NCBI GenBank assembly: GCA_013054445.1
Contig: JAAMPI010000164.1
Span: 1-57,431 of the forward strand
DNA from: Cudoniella acicularis
Taxonomy: Eukaryota > Ascomycota > Leotiomycetes > Helotiales > Helotiaceae
DNA length: 57,431 bases
Direction of reading: 5' to 3'
Shown here: positions 42,394-51,813 of the stretch, piece after piece
Layout of the letters: every line of letters begins with the position of its first letter
How positions within the stretch are numbered: position 1 is the first letter of the stretch
Made by a program: the position numbers and the translations under genes
Notes under the pieces: generated by a model
The model's database searches: none
What the model was told of the DNA's origin: nothing
What the model saw: the letters and a program-made list of their open reading frames with translations, nothing else

Positions 42394-42840
42394 TGGAGTA
42401 ACATGGCACACAACCACGAAGGCACATACGAACAGTCCTACACCTAGTTCACCGCCAAAGCATCTTCAACGCCCGAAAGTCAACAGAGAACCATCCGACA
42501 CAATATAAATGCATCCTGAGAATGGAAAACCCACATTAATACATGGGATATTCATAATTTAGATGTGGAAACTAAGGACTAGCTAACGGCTCTTAAATCT
42601 GGAGACGCGGTTCAGGTTTTCCCAAAGGCTATGTTCTCTAGCTGGAAGAGTTACGTGAAGAGAGTAGAGATTGAGATTGAGGGCGTGGTGGTTATGCCTG
42701 GTATTAAGAATAGGGGGGCGTGGGAGAGGAATGGGAATGTAAATGGTAATTTAGTGGTTGTTTCGAGGAGAAATCCGAGACATACGGGGCCGTGGTTGAG
42801 ATATCGAGTCGTCTCTCTTATTAGGAATCTGTTATTGTGA
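42394..42840 (+). pseudogene. RIP-inactivated 3' fragment of a fungal accessory protein
   Basis: One frame runs from 42394 to the stop at 42838-42840 with three internal stops. The readable parts are NHEGTYEQSYT(stop)FTAKASSTPESQQRTIRHNINAS(stop)EWKTHINTWDIHNLDVETKD(stop)LTALKSGDAVQVFPKAMF, then SWKSYVKRVEIEIEGVVVMPG. At the first and third stops a Trp codon (TGG) would fit, at the second an Arg codon (CGA). Both changes are the RIP type. The motif GDxVQVFPKAxFxxWKxYVxxVEIEI is one I recall at the C-terminal end of several fungal hypothetical proteins; I cannot name the domain. Confidence 0.6.
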
Positions 42841-43465
42841 ATATCTCTCCTTGATACAGTTCATCACTTCGATAAATATCTTTCCTACTGTAAATGCTTC
42901 TCGTGAATATCTCTGCTATTGTGAGTACTTCTCTCTATAATAATATCTTGTAGTTTAAGAGTCTGTCTTACCGTGAGTGCGTCTCCTTATGTTATATGAT
43001 TATTTAGATAAATTTGTTCTCTACTATAAGTATTTTTTCTAAATATCTATAATATTATGTGTACCTCTCCTTATATTGTCTGAGCATCTCTGTTATTGTG
43101 AGTGCCTCTGATTACACTCTTTACTTATAACATAAATAACTTTCCTACTATGAACACCTTATGTTAAATTGTTTTTCCAAAGTTTCAATATCTCTGCTCT
43201 TGTGAGTGTCTCTTCTTGGCTCCTTATATACTTATCCCATAGTCTGAGTATCCTTTTTCAAGAAATTTACTACTGTGGGTGTCTCTCCTTCTATTATACT
43301 ATTATTACCGCAATGTCTCTCTTACTGTGGATCTCTCTCCCTATATCACATGACCGGCTCTTGGATGACTTTTCTACTGTGAGTGCTTCTCCTGGTATTA
43401 CATAGTCACGTCCTGAGCTTCTTCTCTACTGCGAGTTCCTCTCTTTGTATCATATAGTCACGTAT
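42841..43465. repeat. Degenerate minisatellite, period about 52 bp, roughly 12 copies
   Basis: The phrase CTACTGTGAGTGCTTCTC recurs about every 52-53 bp: near 43092, 43145, 43197, 43270, 43323, 43375 and 43427, with older copies back to about 42886. Units continue with a CTNTATTATATAGTCACG-type stretch and a TGAGTATCTCT-like tail. The best preserved are the last four. It lies immediately downstream of the 738-residue protein gene (minus strand). Confidence 0.75.
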
Positions 43466-43528
43466 TCAAGATGCAAAGTGTAAAGTGGAATTGGTCATTT
43501 ATCATTGGTTCTCATCTCTGCTATCTAT

Positions 43529-45745
43529 CTAATTCGGCACCGAAAAGCTCCCCCTTGGCGACTCATCATCAAACCTCTTCTCTCCCATATCGTCCCACCT
43601 CTCCTCCCATATCCAGCTCCCAAGGCATCTCTGCAACTCCTCCGCCGGCTCTCTCTGCTGTGCCTCCTCACTCGCAGTGGCAAGAAGCGGGTAATGCTTC
43701 ACCACGAAGTTGTTTCGAACAGCAGCGGCGGCACGATTTAACACCAAGGGGTGATTTGGCGGCGTATGGGTATAGGAGAACGTAGTGGATGACGCTTGGT
43801 CGATTTCGAGGGAGGATTGGGTAGAAGGTGTGCCGTTTGAGCGGTCTGGAACAGGAAGTAGGTACGGTGTGTGGGAGAAAGAGAAGCGGTGGACGAGGGT
43901 TTCGTTCGCGGGGGGTGGCATCGGTTGTGGTTGGGATTGGACGATGGGGCGGAAAGGTCGAACTCGGGGGGCCCGTCTGAGTTGTGGAACTGCTTCGGAT
44001 AGCTGCATGGCTGTTCCTTCAATATTTGGTACTTGTACTGGTGGTTGGATCTGGCCTGGAACTTGTCGCGGTGATGCAGACAGTTCGGCGGGTGGTTGAG
44101 ATGCTCGGGGCGGTGACATAGTTTCGTAGATGCCCGGGAACCCGCGTACTATAGGTGGTGTTGAGAGACCGCCAGTACCAAATGATCCGTATCCAAACTC
44201 ATCTGCTGGACCAAACTGACTACCAGAACTCACCCCAGCCGCGGCTCCGTATCTTGGAGGTTCATAAACCATCATGCGGTTGTTAATCGGAAGTGGTTGT
44301 GGCTGTTGATAGTTTTCATAGTGACCGGTTGGCGTTTGGTGTTCATCTTGCTGCTCACGGACGTGCTGATGATGTGTATGTTGAGCGTCGTTCATTGAAG
44401 GGGGAAATATAAAGATGTTGGCACTTTGGGGAGTGACACTATGAGGAGTTGAGCTTAGAGGAGAGACGTCAAAGTAGCTTCTATATGTGCCTTCAATTAC
44501 CGACACCGTTTGAATCCGCGGCCCATTGCGTCTTGTCAAATAGGGTACTTCGAAACTCTCACCTCGCCGATGAGTTGGGGTGTGTACTTGTTGATGAACA
44601 CCTGGGGTTCTTGGGTATGGGACTTCGAAACCGTTATTTCGTTGATGGGTAGGGGTTTGTGCTTGTCCATGGACACCCGGGGTTCGCAGATATGGGACTT
44701 CAAGGCTGTCACCTCGCTGATGGGTTGGAGTTTGAGCTTGTCCATGAAAACCTGGGGCTCGTGGAGTAGACGGAGATATCGGAGTTCCAAGGGCAGAGTC
44801 GTGTTGAGGAGAATAGTTCGTGCGAGGCAGTGGGTAAGTCCCTGCTGAGTGTGTTGGAGGTTGATTCATTTGAGAGTATTGACCGGGGTAAGAAGTATAG
44901 CTGTATGGGACTCGCGCTTGATGACTCGTGTACATGCCAGCCGATGGGGTATTATAGGGCGTTCCTTGGTTAGACATCCATCCGGGTGATGAACCTTGAC
45001 TACTTTGTGGCGAGATTATAGGGCTACTTGGAGAGATGGGGTAACCGACTCCAGTGGCTCTTGGAGGAGAAGCGTAATGGGCTTCAGGATATACCCAACC
45101 ATGTACAACGTGTGGGGTCATTGGTGTTGGGAAGAGATTGTACATCCGGCCTGGTGTATACTGGGGCAGCGGGCAAGTGAGTTCTTGTGATTGCGCCTGG
45201 GTACTCCATTGGCCGCCTTGTGCTAGTTGCCAATCTAGTGGAAGCGGGCTTGTTGGTTCCTGTCTTTGCGACCCTTGACTATATGCTGTGAAGTGGTATT
45301 GAATGGGGTGTTGTTCCTGATGTTGGGGAAGGGGATATTGAGGTCCTGGAAAATTTTGAGTATCTGCGGTACCACTGTTTGCTCCTGCTTGTCGAGAATC
45401 TAATCCAGGAGCAGACTCGTGAACACCCAGAGGGGCCATTCCAAGAAGGCTACCGTAATGATAATCCCCAAAATAAACACCCGTGGATAGCGTTGTATTG
45501 CCTCCAGCTTCGATGGCGGGATTCGCGAAACAGGTACTCCGTGTCTCTCCAGCATGTTGAATATTCGCACCAGTCGTCGCGATGTCACTCGGAACTGGCG
45601 AGGGCCCAGTTGAGAGTTCTTCCCCTGTTTGCACTTTACCCTCTTCGTCTTCTGCTTTCCCCCCTTGGTTGTTCTGATTGCATTTTTTGTTCTTGGTCGC
45701 ATCTTGGGACTCGTGCTCAGGTATCTTTGATGCTTCGTCAGTCAT
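43529..45745 (-). CDS. Long intrinsically disordered protein, Pro/Gln/Ser/Tyr-rich, with 25-residue repeats
   Basis: A single open frame of 738 codons without introns. The N-terminus (MTDEASKIPEHESQDATKNKK) is highly charged; the rest is low complexity with QGSQRQEP, PLPQHQEQHP and GYPISPSSP-type stretches. Three to four copies of a 25-residue unit occur in the middle (DNA about 44530-44770), built on EVPYLRTPGVHGQAQTPTHQR. No domain, signal peptide or membrane segment recognised. An open frame this long on the strand opposite to shorter ORFs, together with the clean repeat phase, supports it as coding. Function unknown; could be an RNA-granule or scaffold-type protein, but there is no direct evidence. 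Confidence 0.65.
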   Translation of the reverse strand: MTDEASKIPEHESQDATKNKKCNQNNQGGKAEDEEGKVQTGEELSTGPSPVPSDIATTGANIQHAGETRSTCFANPAIEAGGNTTLSTGVYFGDYHYGSLLGMAPLGVHESAPGLDSRQAGANSGTADTQNFPGPQYPLPQHQEQHPIQYHFTAYSQGSQRQEPTSPLPLDWQLAQGGQWSTQAQSQELTCPLPQYTPGRMYNLFPTPMTPHVVHGWVYPEAHYASPPRATGVGYPISPSSPIISPQSSQGSSPGWMSNQGTPYNTPSAGMYTSHQARVPYSYTSYPGQYSQMNQPPTHSAGTYPLPRTNYSPQHDSALGTPISPSTPRAPGFHGQAQTPTHQRGDSLEVPYLRTPGVHGQAQTPTHQRNNGFEVPYPRTPGVHQQVHTPTHRRGESFEVPYLTRRNGPRIQTVSVIEGTYRSYFDVSPLSSTPHSVTPQSANIFIFPPSMNDAQHTHHQHVREQQDEHQTPTGHYENYQQPQPLPINNRMMVYEPPRYGAAAGVSSGSQFGPADEFGYGSFGTGGLSTPPIVRGFPGIYETMSPPRASQPPAELSASPRQVPGQIQPPVQVPNIEGTAMQLSEAVPQLRRAPRVRPFRPIVQSQPQPMPPPANETLVHRFSFSHTPYLLPVPDRSNGTPSTQSSLEIDQASSTTFSYTHTPPNHPLVLNRAAAAVRNNFVVKHYPLLATASEEAQQREPAEELQRCLGSWIWEERWDDMGEKRFDDESPRGSFSVPN

Positions 45746-46255
45746 AGTCGTTGGGGCGCTGACAACGGTTGTTGTTATTTAGTCAACATGGAAGATTAAA
45801 CAAGAGAAGTTGAAAATTTTCTACAATAGATAGATCTGTGTTCACCTTTGTAGGAACAGAACGGGGGAGACGGGGCCATCGGGTGAAGTATTGCCCGATA
45901 TCAGGATAGGAGAGGCCGGGACTTATCGATACTCGATAAAGGGAGAGATAAAGTATGAACCGAGGTATAAAGGTTAAGCACAAGAACACAAACATTAACA
46001 GTGAATTTAGGGTCCAGTTTTGTCACTTATGAAGGGCATATATATAGATAGAACAACATGATGCATCTAGACTAAAATGGGTTAAGAGAACGTTCGTATT
46101 AATTAAGTGTTGTTTGGATTCTTTGAAACTTTTGGACTTTCAGGGGCATTTCTCGGCAAATAATGTAGCTTTATTGTGTTGTTGAAAATTACATCCAGGG
46201 TTCTTCGTTATAGCTTCCCTGCGCAACCAACTGGGGAAATAAAAATAAGAAAGCC
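45746..46255. other. Intergenic, promoter of the disordered-protein gene
   Basis: Lies between two minus-strand genes. The ORF at 45783-45995 is not supported. Confidence 0.4.
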
Positions 46256-47702
46256 TCAAGTCTCTTCTTCCATGGCATCATCACCAGGTTTTCTATTCCC
46301 CTCGCACCAATCCCCTTCCAAGCACCCATAAGGCTCACCCTGCCATCTCTTAGCCATCTCCGCCGAGCCCCTTGCAGCCATGAACTCTGCTTTGAATCCA
46401 GGAACTTGCAGAGGAGCCCACAGATGACCCAACTCCAGCTTCCCCAGCGCTCTCCACACCGTTTCTAGGAATTCCTTCTCCTCTGCGCTCTCCCCAATTA
46501 ACAATAGTTCGCCGACCTTCATCCCATTAGCTTTCACTAGCGTTGTAATTCTCTTCTCGATCTGGTCCCAGAAATCTGCGGACTTGTATTCCTGAAGATG
46601 GGAGAAGCCATACTCAGTGTATCGCTGATAGGCTTCTCCGTATATCCAATGTGCGTTCACGGCGTAAGAGGCTTCGAGAACTAATTCTTCCTTCGTGTAG
46701 GAGATTGTAAGGACTTGTGTGGGACTCATAAGTTGTTCCTCCTCGTCGCATTTCAAGACATCACCCCAGTGTTTACAGAGACCGAGACCGGTTCCTGCGT
46801 AAGCGGCGTTGACTTGGCGGAGGGGTCCGAAGTATTTGTAGCTATTTAGGCGCGTGAGATTGACGTTTTGAGCTGCCTTAAAAGTATGTTAACATGCTTG
46901 GTTTTCGGGAAGTTGTTTCGGGGGTTGGGGAGCTACGCCCTTGCTGTCCTGGAGAGGTGTTCAGGAGCCTGGAGCTAGAATAATGCGAAATAAAGAAACG
47001 AATGTACGTACTTCTTCGAAATCTGCGAATACGAGGTTAGGGAGAGAAGGTATACTGGCGACGAAATTGTAGAGTAGGGGCTCGTCTGTTGCGGTCAGGG
47101 CGAGATTGTAGAGGTTTGAGAGCATGTTTTGTATGGTCTCGATGTCAGGAGTTGAGGGGAGACCGCGAGCACGACGGAGTTTGCGTTGGAACTGCTCGTA
47201 GTCCCATTTTATTTCGCCCAGGGGGTTATCGAAGGGTGGGCTGGATACTGTCAGTGACCTGTGATTTTGGAGGACTGAGAAGGAGGGGGTGGAGGACTAC
47301 CCTTGGCGATGGTAGGGTGGCGAGAGTCTTTTCATCAGGTCTTTGTATTTTTCGTCGCCATCAATCTGGAGTTTTCGTTAGTCCCGCAAACAAGTTTGAT
47401 TTTGGAACAGGCAAAAGTACTCGGCCAACGTCCACTACCGTATGATTGAGATATCTGATTGCTACGGTTCTATCCTGAAATTAATTGTCTGTAAATAATA
47501 GTGGCAACGGATTTACGAACCCATAGGTCGTAGTGAGATCAATTCCTACACCCGGTGCAACAATCCTTTCCCTCGGAACACATTCAGAACAAACTGGTAT
47601 TCTTCTTCCTCCACTTGCAATTATGTTCTGAAAAGTACCCAAACTTGCTTTTTCCGCAAACAACAAACTCCACAGCGTGAAGATATTGCTGAATCCGACC
47701 AT
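46256..47702 (-). CDS. Putative secretory-pathway protein of unknown function
   Basis: Five exons: 47702-47517, 47474-47439, 47366-47302, 47240-47012 and 46876-46256, 378 aa. The N-terminus MVGFSNIFTLWSLLFAEKAS looks like a weak signal peptide. Next come the PVCSECVPRERIVAPGVGIDLTTTYGF segment and, after splicing, LNHTIDGDEKYKDLMKRLSPPYHRQG, PFDNPLGEIKWDYEQFQ, and YAGTGLGLCKHWGDVLKCDEEEQ, TQVLTISYTKEELVLEASY. The phrase GVGIDLTTTYG has the look of the phosphate-1 loop of actin/Hsp70-fold ATPases, and fungal relatives I recall show the same layout, but the other motifs of that fold are not evident. All four junctions are canonical and in phase. I do not assign a function. Confidence 0.65.
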
Positions 47703-49080
47703 GCTTGCGTAGATTTATTTTAAAATTTCTAACACGATGAGGTAAAATATGGTATCAACAGATGGAAGGTGGCCTTTGATGGAGGGAAACCACAAACATA
47801 TAAATGAAAGGTGGCATTGATTCAAAGTTAGGCACAGACTTGACAGTTTGGCTGTTGGCCTGCTGCCTATCCTGTAAGATTGCGGCGAAGCCAATGAATG
47901 TGGGGCTTCGAGTGTTAAAATGCTTGGCTGGGAGATTTTTGGTGGTCGATCACGTGCACTAGCCCCCTCGTGTTTCAGGAGGCGAGTTGAGTTCACGTAA
48001 AAGGGGGGCGGGGTAATGATAAAGTAAATCTGAAGGAATCTCGGTTTTTCGCAAAGAGTTAGTTTCTAAACGGGCGGTGATCTTTTAGGTTGACTGTCAG
48101 TTGGGATACTCAAATGATGCATATCATTGGAAAGCCAAGCTCAGTTTCGTTATGCAGGTAAGTTGATCAAACACGTGATTTTGCGAAAGAACACTGCAAA
48201 ATTTAGATATCCTCCAACCAGAATAGAAAAAAATGGTCAATTATATTGCATCTCGTAGGTATCTATTACTCAAAAATTCCAATCAATCAATATTCTTCTT
48301 TTCCGGTTATCTTATTACCTTGAAGTGATTTTTGAGGATCTCACTTGTCTAATGGGGATAGTAATGGAATTGAATAGTAGTTCGTCGAATAGAGGCGGTC
48401 AAATAACCCGATGCATACTTAATATTTCTTGACAAGAAGTGCTTTGACAGTCGTTCAGATTTTTGATTTAATTTTCTGGCGATTTGGCAGAGCCACAAAC
48501 CTCTCTCAGCTGGAAGTCTAGATTGCCCTCTCGTTACATTGCTCCTGTTGAAATTTACTTTCAACTCGAAAAGGCTCCATATCCTTGTTACCGTTCTTGG
48601 GTTGCCTTCTGAAAGAGTCTCTGCGCATTGAGCCAGAAATTGGCAGTCGGTGGTGCCTTCCCTACTGATTCGAACAGGGGATCAGTCGACAAAACTGCCA
48701 CCTGCACATATCAAAATTTAATGATGATCGCACATGAACAGCCTCGAAACATCTTGACAGTGTCAACCATTAATTTTGTTGATTTTCATGCTACGTTAAG
48801 ACATTGTTGCACTTACCACACGGTCTTTCGGTAGCATGCATCTCGACTCGCCTAATCATCACACCACTTCCACCTCACCCAACTATCCCCATCCCTAAAC
48901 CAATGAATTTTCTTCCACGCGATTCGCATCATGGGCTCAATTAAAATGACCACTCATCCTCGATTCGCCACAGATCACTCCACATCCACCGCTAATCACA
49001 AAACAATTATCAACAACCATGCTCCACCTCCCCGCACATTTTAATCTGTCCCGCACCCTCAAATACAAAACAACACTATT
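47703..49080. other. Intergenic between divergent genes
   Basis: About 1.4 kb containing the promoters of the minus-strand gene and the HET gene. Small ORFs are not supported. No transposon recognised. Confidence 0.4.
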
Positions 49081-50904
49081 ATGTTGAACAAGATACCGAC
49101 ATTTTTCCACCACAAGTCGCACAGATCCCACGACGAGCCGGAGCCTTTCGGACGGCAGTTCATCTATCGAGCTCTCGACACTCGACGGAGGAAGGTCCGT
49201 CTGCTGCATGTGGCGCCAGGTACACCCGCAGATCCCCTGTTCTGCAGTTTAGAACATGTCTCGCTCTTCGATAAACCGCAATACACAGCACTTTCATACC
49301 GCTGGGGAGGCCCTCTCAGAAACATACACATTGGCGATTGCATATTCAAAGTCACTGGCAACCTGGAAGCGGCATTGAGGCAGCTGCGACAACGGGAACG
49401 ATCCGTCACGCTATGGGTCGATGCGATCTGTATCAATCAAGGTGATAAGAATGGAGAAGATAATGACGCCGCGAAGGAGAAAAGCCAGCAGGTAGCGATG
49501 ATGGGAGATATTTTTGCGAGTGCGACAAAGGTTTTTGTTTGGCTGGGCATTGCATCTGAGGATAGCTACCTCGCTATGATAAAATTGGGTGAAGCTGGAA
49601 AGATGGCCCTGGACTCACACCTTCGGATCATCCACGAAACGAATCAGAAAAAATGGATACCGATGCTGAATGAAAACCCAGAGATGTGCGCTGCTTTGGA
49701 TCAATTACTTCGAGGCGGCGGAGGGTTGACGATTGGTATAGGGAAGGATGCCACGTTTCCACTTCTACCTATCAAATCGTTGATGGCTCGAGAATGGTGG
49801 TCGCGAATGTGGGTTATCCAAGAGCTTGCTCTGGCGCCAGAGGCAGAATTTGGGTGCGGAAATGCAATCGTACCTGCATATGAATTCTGTGCTGGATTGA
49901 ACCTCTTCGGAATTTATCGAGCAATAATCATCTGGCAAGCCGCGACGAAAGGAGTTCGGTATGGAAGTGGACCGAGCGACGAACTTACCGACATTGATCT
50001 ACGACCCTTCAGGATGATTGAAAAATATCAGAATCCGGAGAAAAAACCGCTGTATGAATTAATCAGCGCGACAAGCAGGAGTCCCAGCGAACTTGCAGGG
50101 GATATTGAGGCGACTGACCCGAGGGACAAAATCTTTGCACTCTGGGGACTGGCTTCCGATGCAGAAGAGCAGGAGTTCCAACCCGACTACGAGAAATCGT
50201 GTACGGAAGTTTACACCGAAGTAGCTCTCGCATTTATCAAGGCGGGTCATTTCGATATCTTCAGCATGTGCCAGGGCATGCCACAATCGCCAGATCTCCT
50301 AGACCTCCCATCCTGGGTACCGGACTTCTCAACCAGAAAGCTGACACCAATTCGCGCGGACTACATGCCTCATTTCTCGGCATCACTCAACTTTCCAGGC
50401 GAGTCAAATCTCTTGGTCAGAAAAGATTACACTGGCCGAAACACGACCCTCCAAATGAACGGCCAAATCGTCGATCGTGTCCTCGCCTGCTCTACTCGCT
50501 GGGAAAACATTGACAACGAATACGGCAGCACGCGTGTCTTTCTCCAAAATATGAAGTCTATTCTTGGGACAGCACCCACGGCATACCGGGACCAAGAAGA
50601 GTTTGAAGAAGCGCTCTGGCGGACCCCGATTGCGGATATCATGCCTGAAGACCAACAGGGCAGCACTTGGGTTCGTGCACCGAGCGAAACAGCTCATGCT
50701 TACCGTGCTATTATGGGTGGATTTGCGTGGGGAAAAATTGGTACAGCTGAGTCGTTGTATCATCATAGGGTAGCTGCGTTGAAGGAATGCGTGCCGTATG
50801 TGACGGAAGCGGGGTATTTGGGTATTGGACCTAAGAATGTCGAACAGGGGGATTGGGTTGTGATTTTGCAGGGGATTGGAATTGCCGCTGATGCTGAGGA
50901 GTAA
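49081..50904 (+). CDS. Heterokaryon-incompatibility (HET) domain protein, frameshifted near the C-terminus
   Basis: Intronless, 607 aa as read. HET-domain landmarks: QYTALSYRWGG (68-77), LEAALRQLRQ, LWVDAICINQGD (111-122), QQVAMMGDIFASATKVFVWLG, and RMWVIQELALAPEAEFGCG further on, then DPRDKIFALWGLA and PDYEKSCTEVYTEVA. HET proteins mediate allorecognition cell death in filamentous ascomycetes. At 50884 the frame turns to AADAEE and stops. In the next frame the family-typical end follows directly: PLMLRSKENGRYRVLGESYV, then a HGIMDGKAF segment ending ELD at 51014-51016. One extra base after GGAATT explains it. The intact protein would end about 37 residues further on. Sequencing error and real mutation cannot be separated here. 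Confidence 0.85.
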   Translation: MLNKIPTFFHHKSHRSHDEPEPFGRQFIYRALDTRRRKVRLLHVAPGTPADPLFCSLEHVSLFDKPQYTALSYRWGGPLRNIHIGDCIFKVTGNLEAALRQLRQRERSVTLWVDAICINQGDKNGEDNDAAKEKSQQVAMMGDIFASATKVFVWLGIASEDSYLAMIKLGEAGKMALDSHLRIIHETNQKKWIPMLNENPEMCAALDQLLRGGGGLTIGIGKDATFPLLPIKSLMAREWWSRMWVIQELALAPEAEFGCGNAIVPAYEFCAGLNLFGIYRAIIIWQAATKGVRYGSGPSDELTDIDLRPFRMIEKYQNPEKKPLYELISATSRSPSELAGDIEATDPRDKIFALWGLASDAEEQEFQPDYEKSCTEVYTEVALAFIKAGHFDIFSMCQGMPQSPDLLDLPSWVPDFSTRKLTPIRADYMPHFSASLNFPGESNLLVRKDYTGRNTTLQMNGQIVDRVLACSTRWENIDNEYGSTRVFLQNMKSILGTAPTAYRDQEEFEEALWRTPIADIMPEDQQGSTWVRAPSETAHAYRAIMGGFAWGKIGTAESLYHHRVAALKECVPYVTEAGYLGIGPKNVEQGDWVVILQGIGIAADAEE

Positions 50905-51813
50905 GGAGAATGGGAGGTACAGAGTGCTGGGTGAGAGTTATGTGCATGGGATTATGGATGGCAAGGCGTTTAACTATCCGGAGATATGTAATATCGAGAT
51001 AGTGGAGCTTGATTAATTCGAATAGAAATTGATAACAAGACTCAAGACTTCAGAATAGATATATACTCTCTCGGCAAATAACCCTAATTTTAGTGACCGG
51101 GAAATCTATTAAGGACTACCAGTCTACTAGCGTGAACATAAATGTATTTCTCCTAAGAACAGGAGGTTGAAGTATCATGTGATGCTACAGAAAACACTTT
51201 AAAAGTTAAGCAACCTTACAGAAATCTAGAGGAAATAAATTAAAGGTTTCGAATTTTATAAGATCGTTCTACTTGTTGTTTTTCTTCTCTTAAGATAATA
51301 ACTATTCGTCATTTTATTGATTTGAAGTGATTTTGTACATTGTCACGTGGACTTATCGTTACGAAAACTTGTAATAAACAAATTGAATCGTATGCGACAC
51401 GTCAATAGTTTTGATAACCCCCTAGTCATTATATCAATTAATTCAAGATACGCGTACAAACGGGCAGGCTGAAGATATACTAACCCCAGCACGGCTGAAC
51501 CTGCGGACACTGAGACATTTCGCCATTTGGGCTCCCACTCAGCCATAATCAATAAAACATTTCAAGCCTTCTCGCCAACGCCCAATCACCTCCCAGCAAA
51601 AACAGGCAGCTGATATCTATTTGCAGTATGATTTGCTGTGAGCCACGAACAGTGCTTTTTCAACACCGCTACAAGCCACCCGTTAAAGAGGCTCAACATT
51701 AGTCTAGACTCTTGTTTTCACCTCAACTCTGCATCTGAATTTTAACCAAGAGGGTTTCACGAATTTGCCACTTAATATCACGCGTCGCATACTCTCAAGG
51801 TTGCTTACACATC
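50905..51813. other. 3' end of HET gene and promoter of hydrolase gene
   Basis: Holds the frameshifted HET C-terminal codons (to 51016) and about 800 bp without gene signal. The AT-rich part at 51060-51450 shows no repeat structure I can define. Confidence 0.45.
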
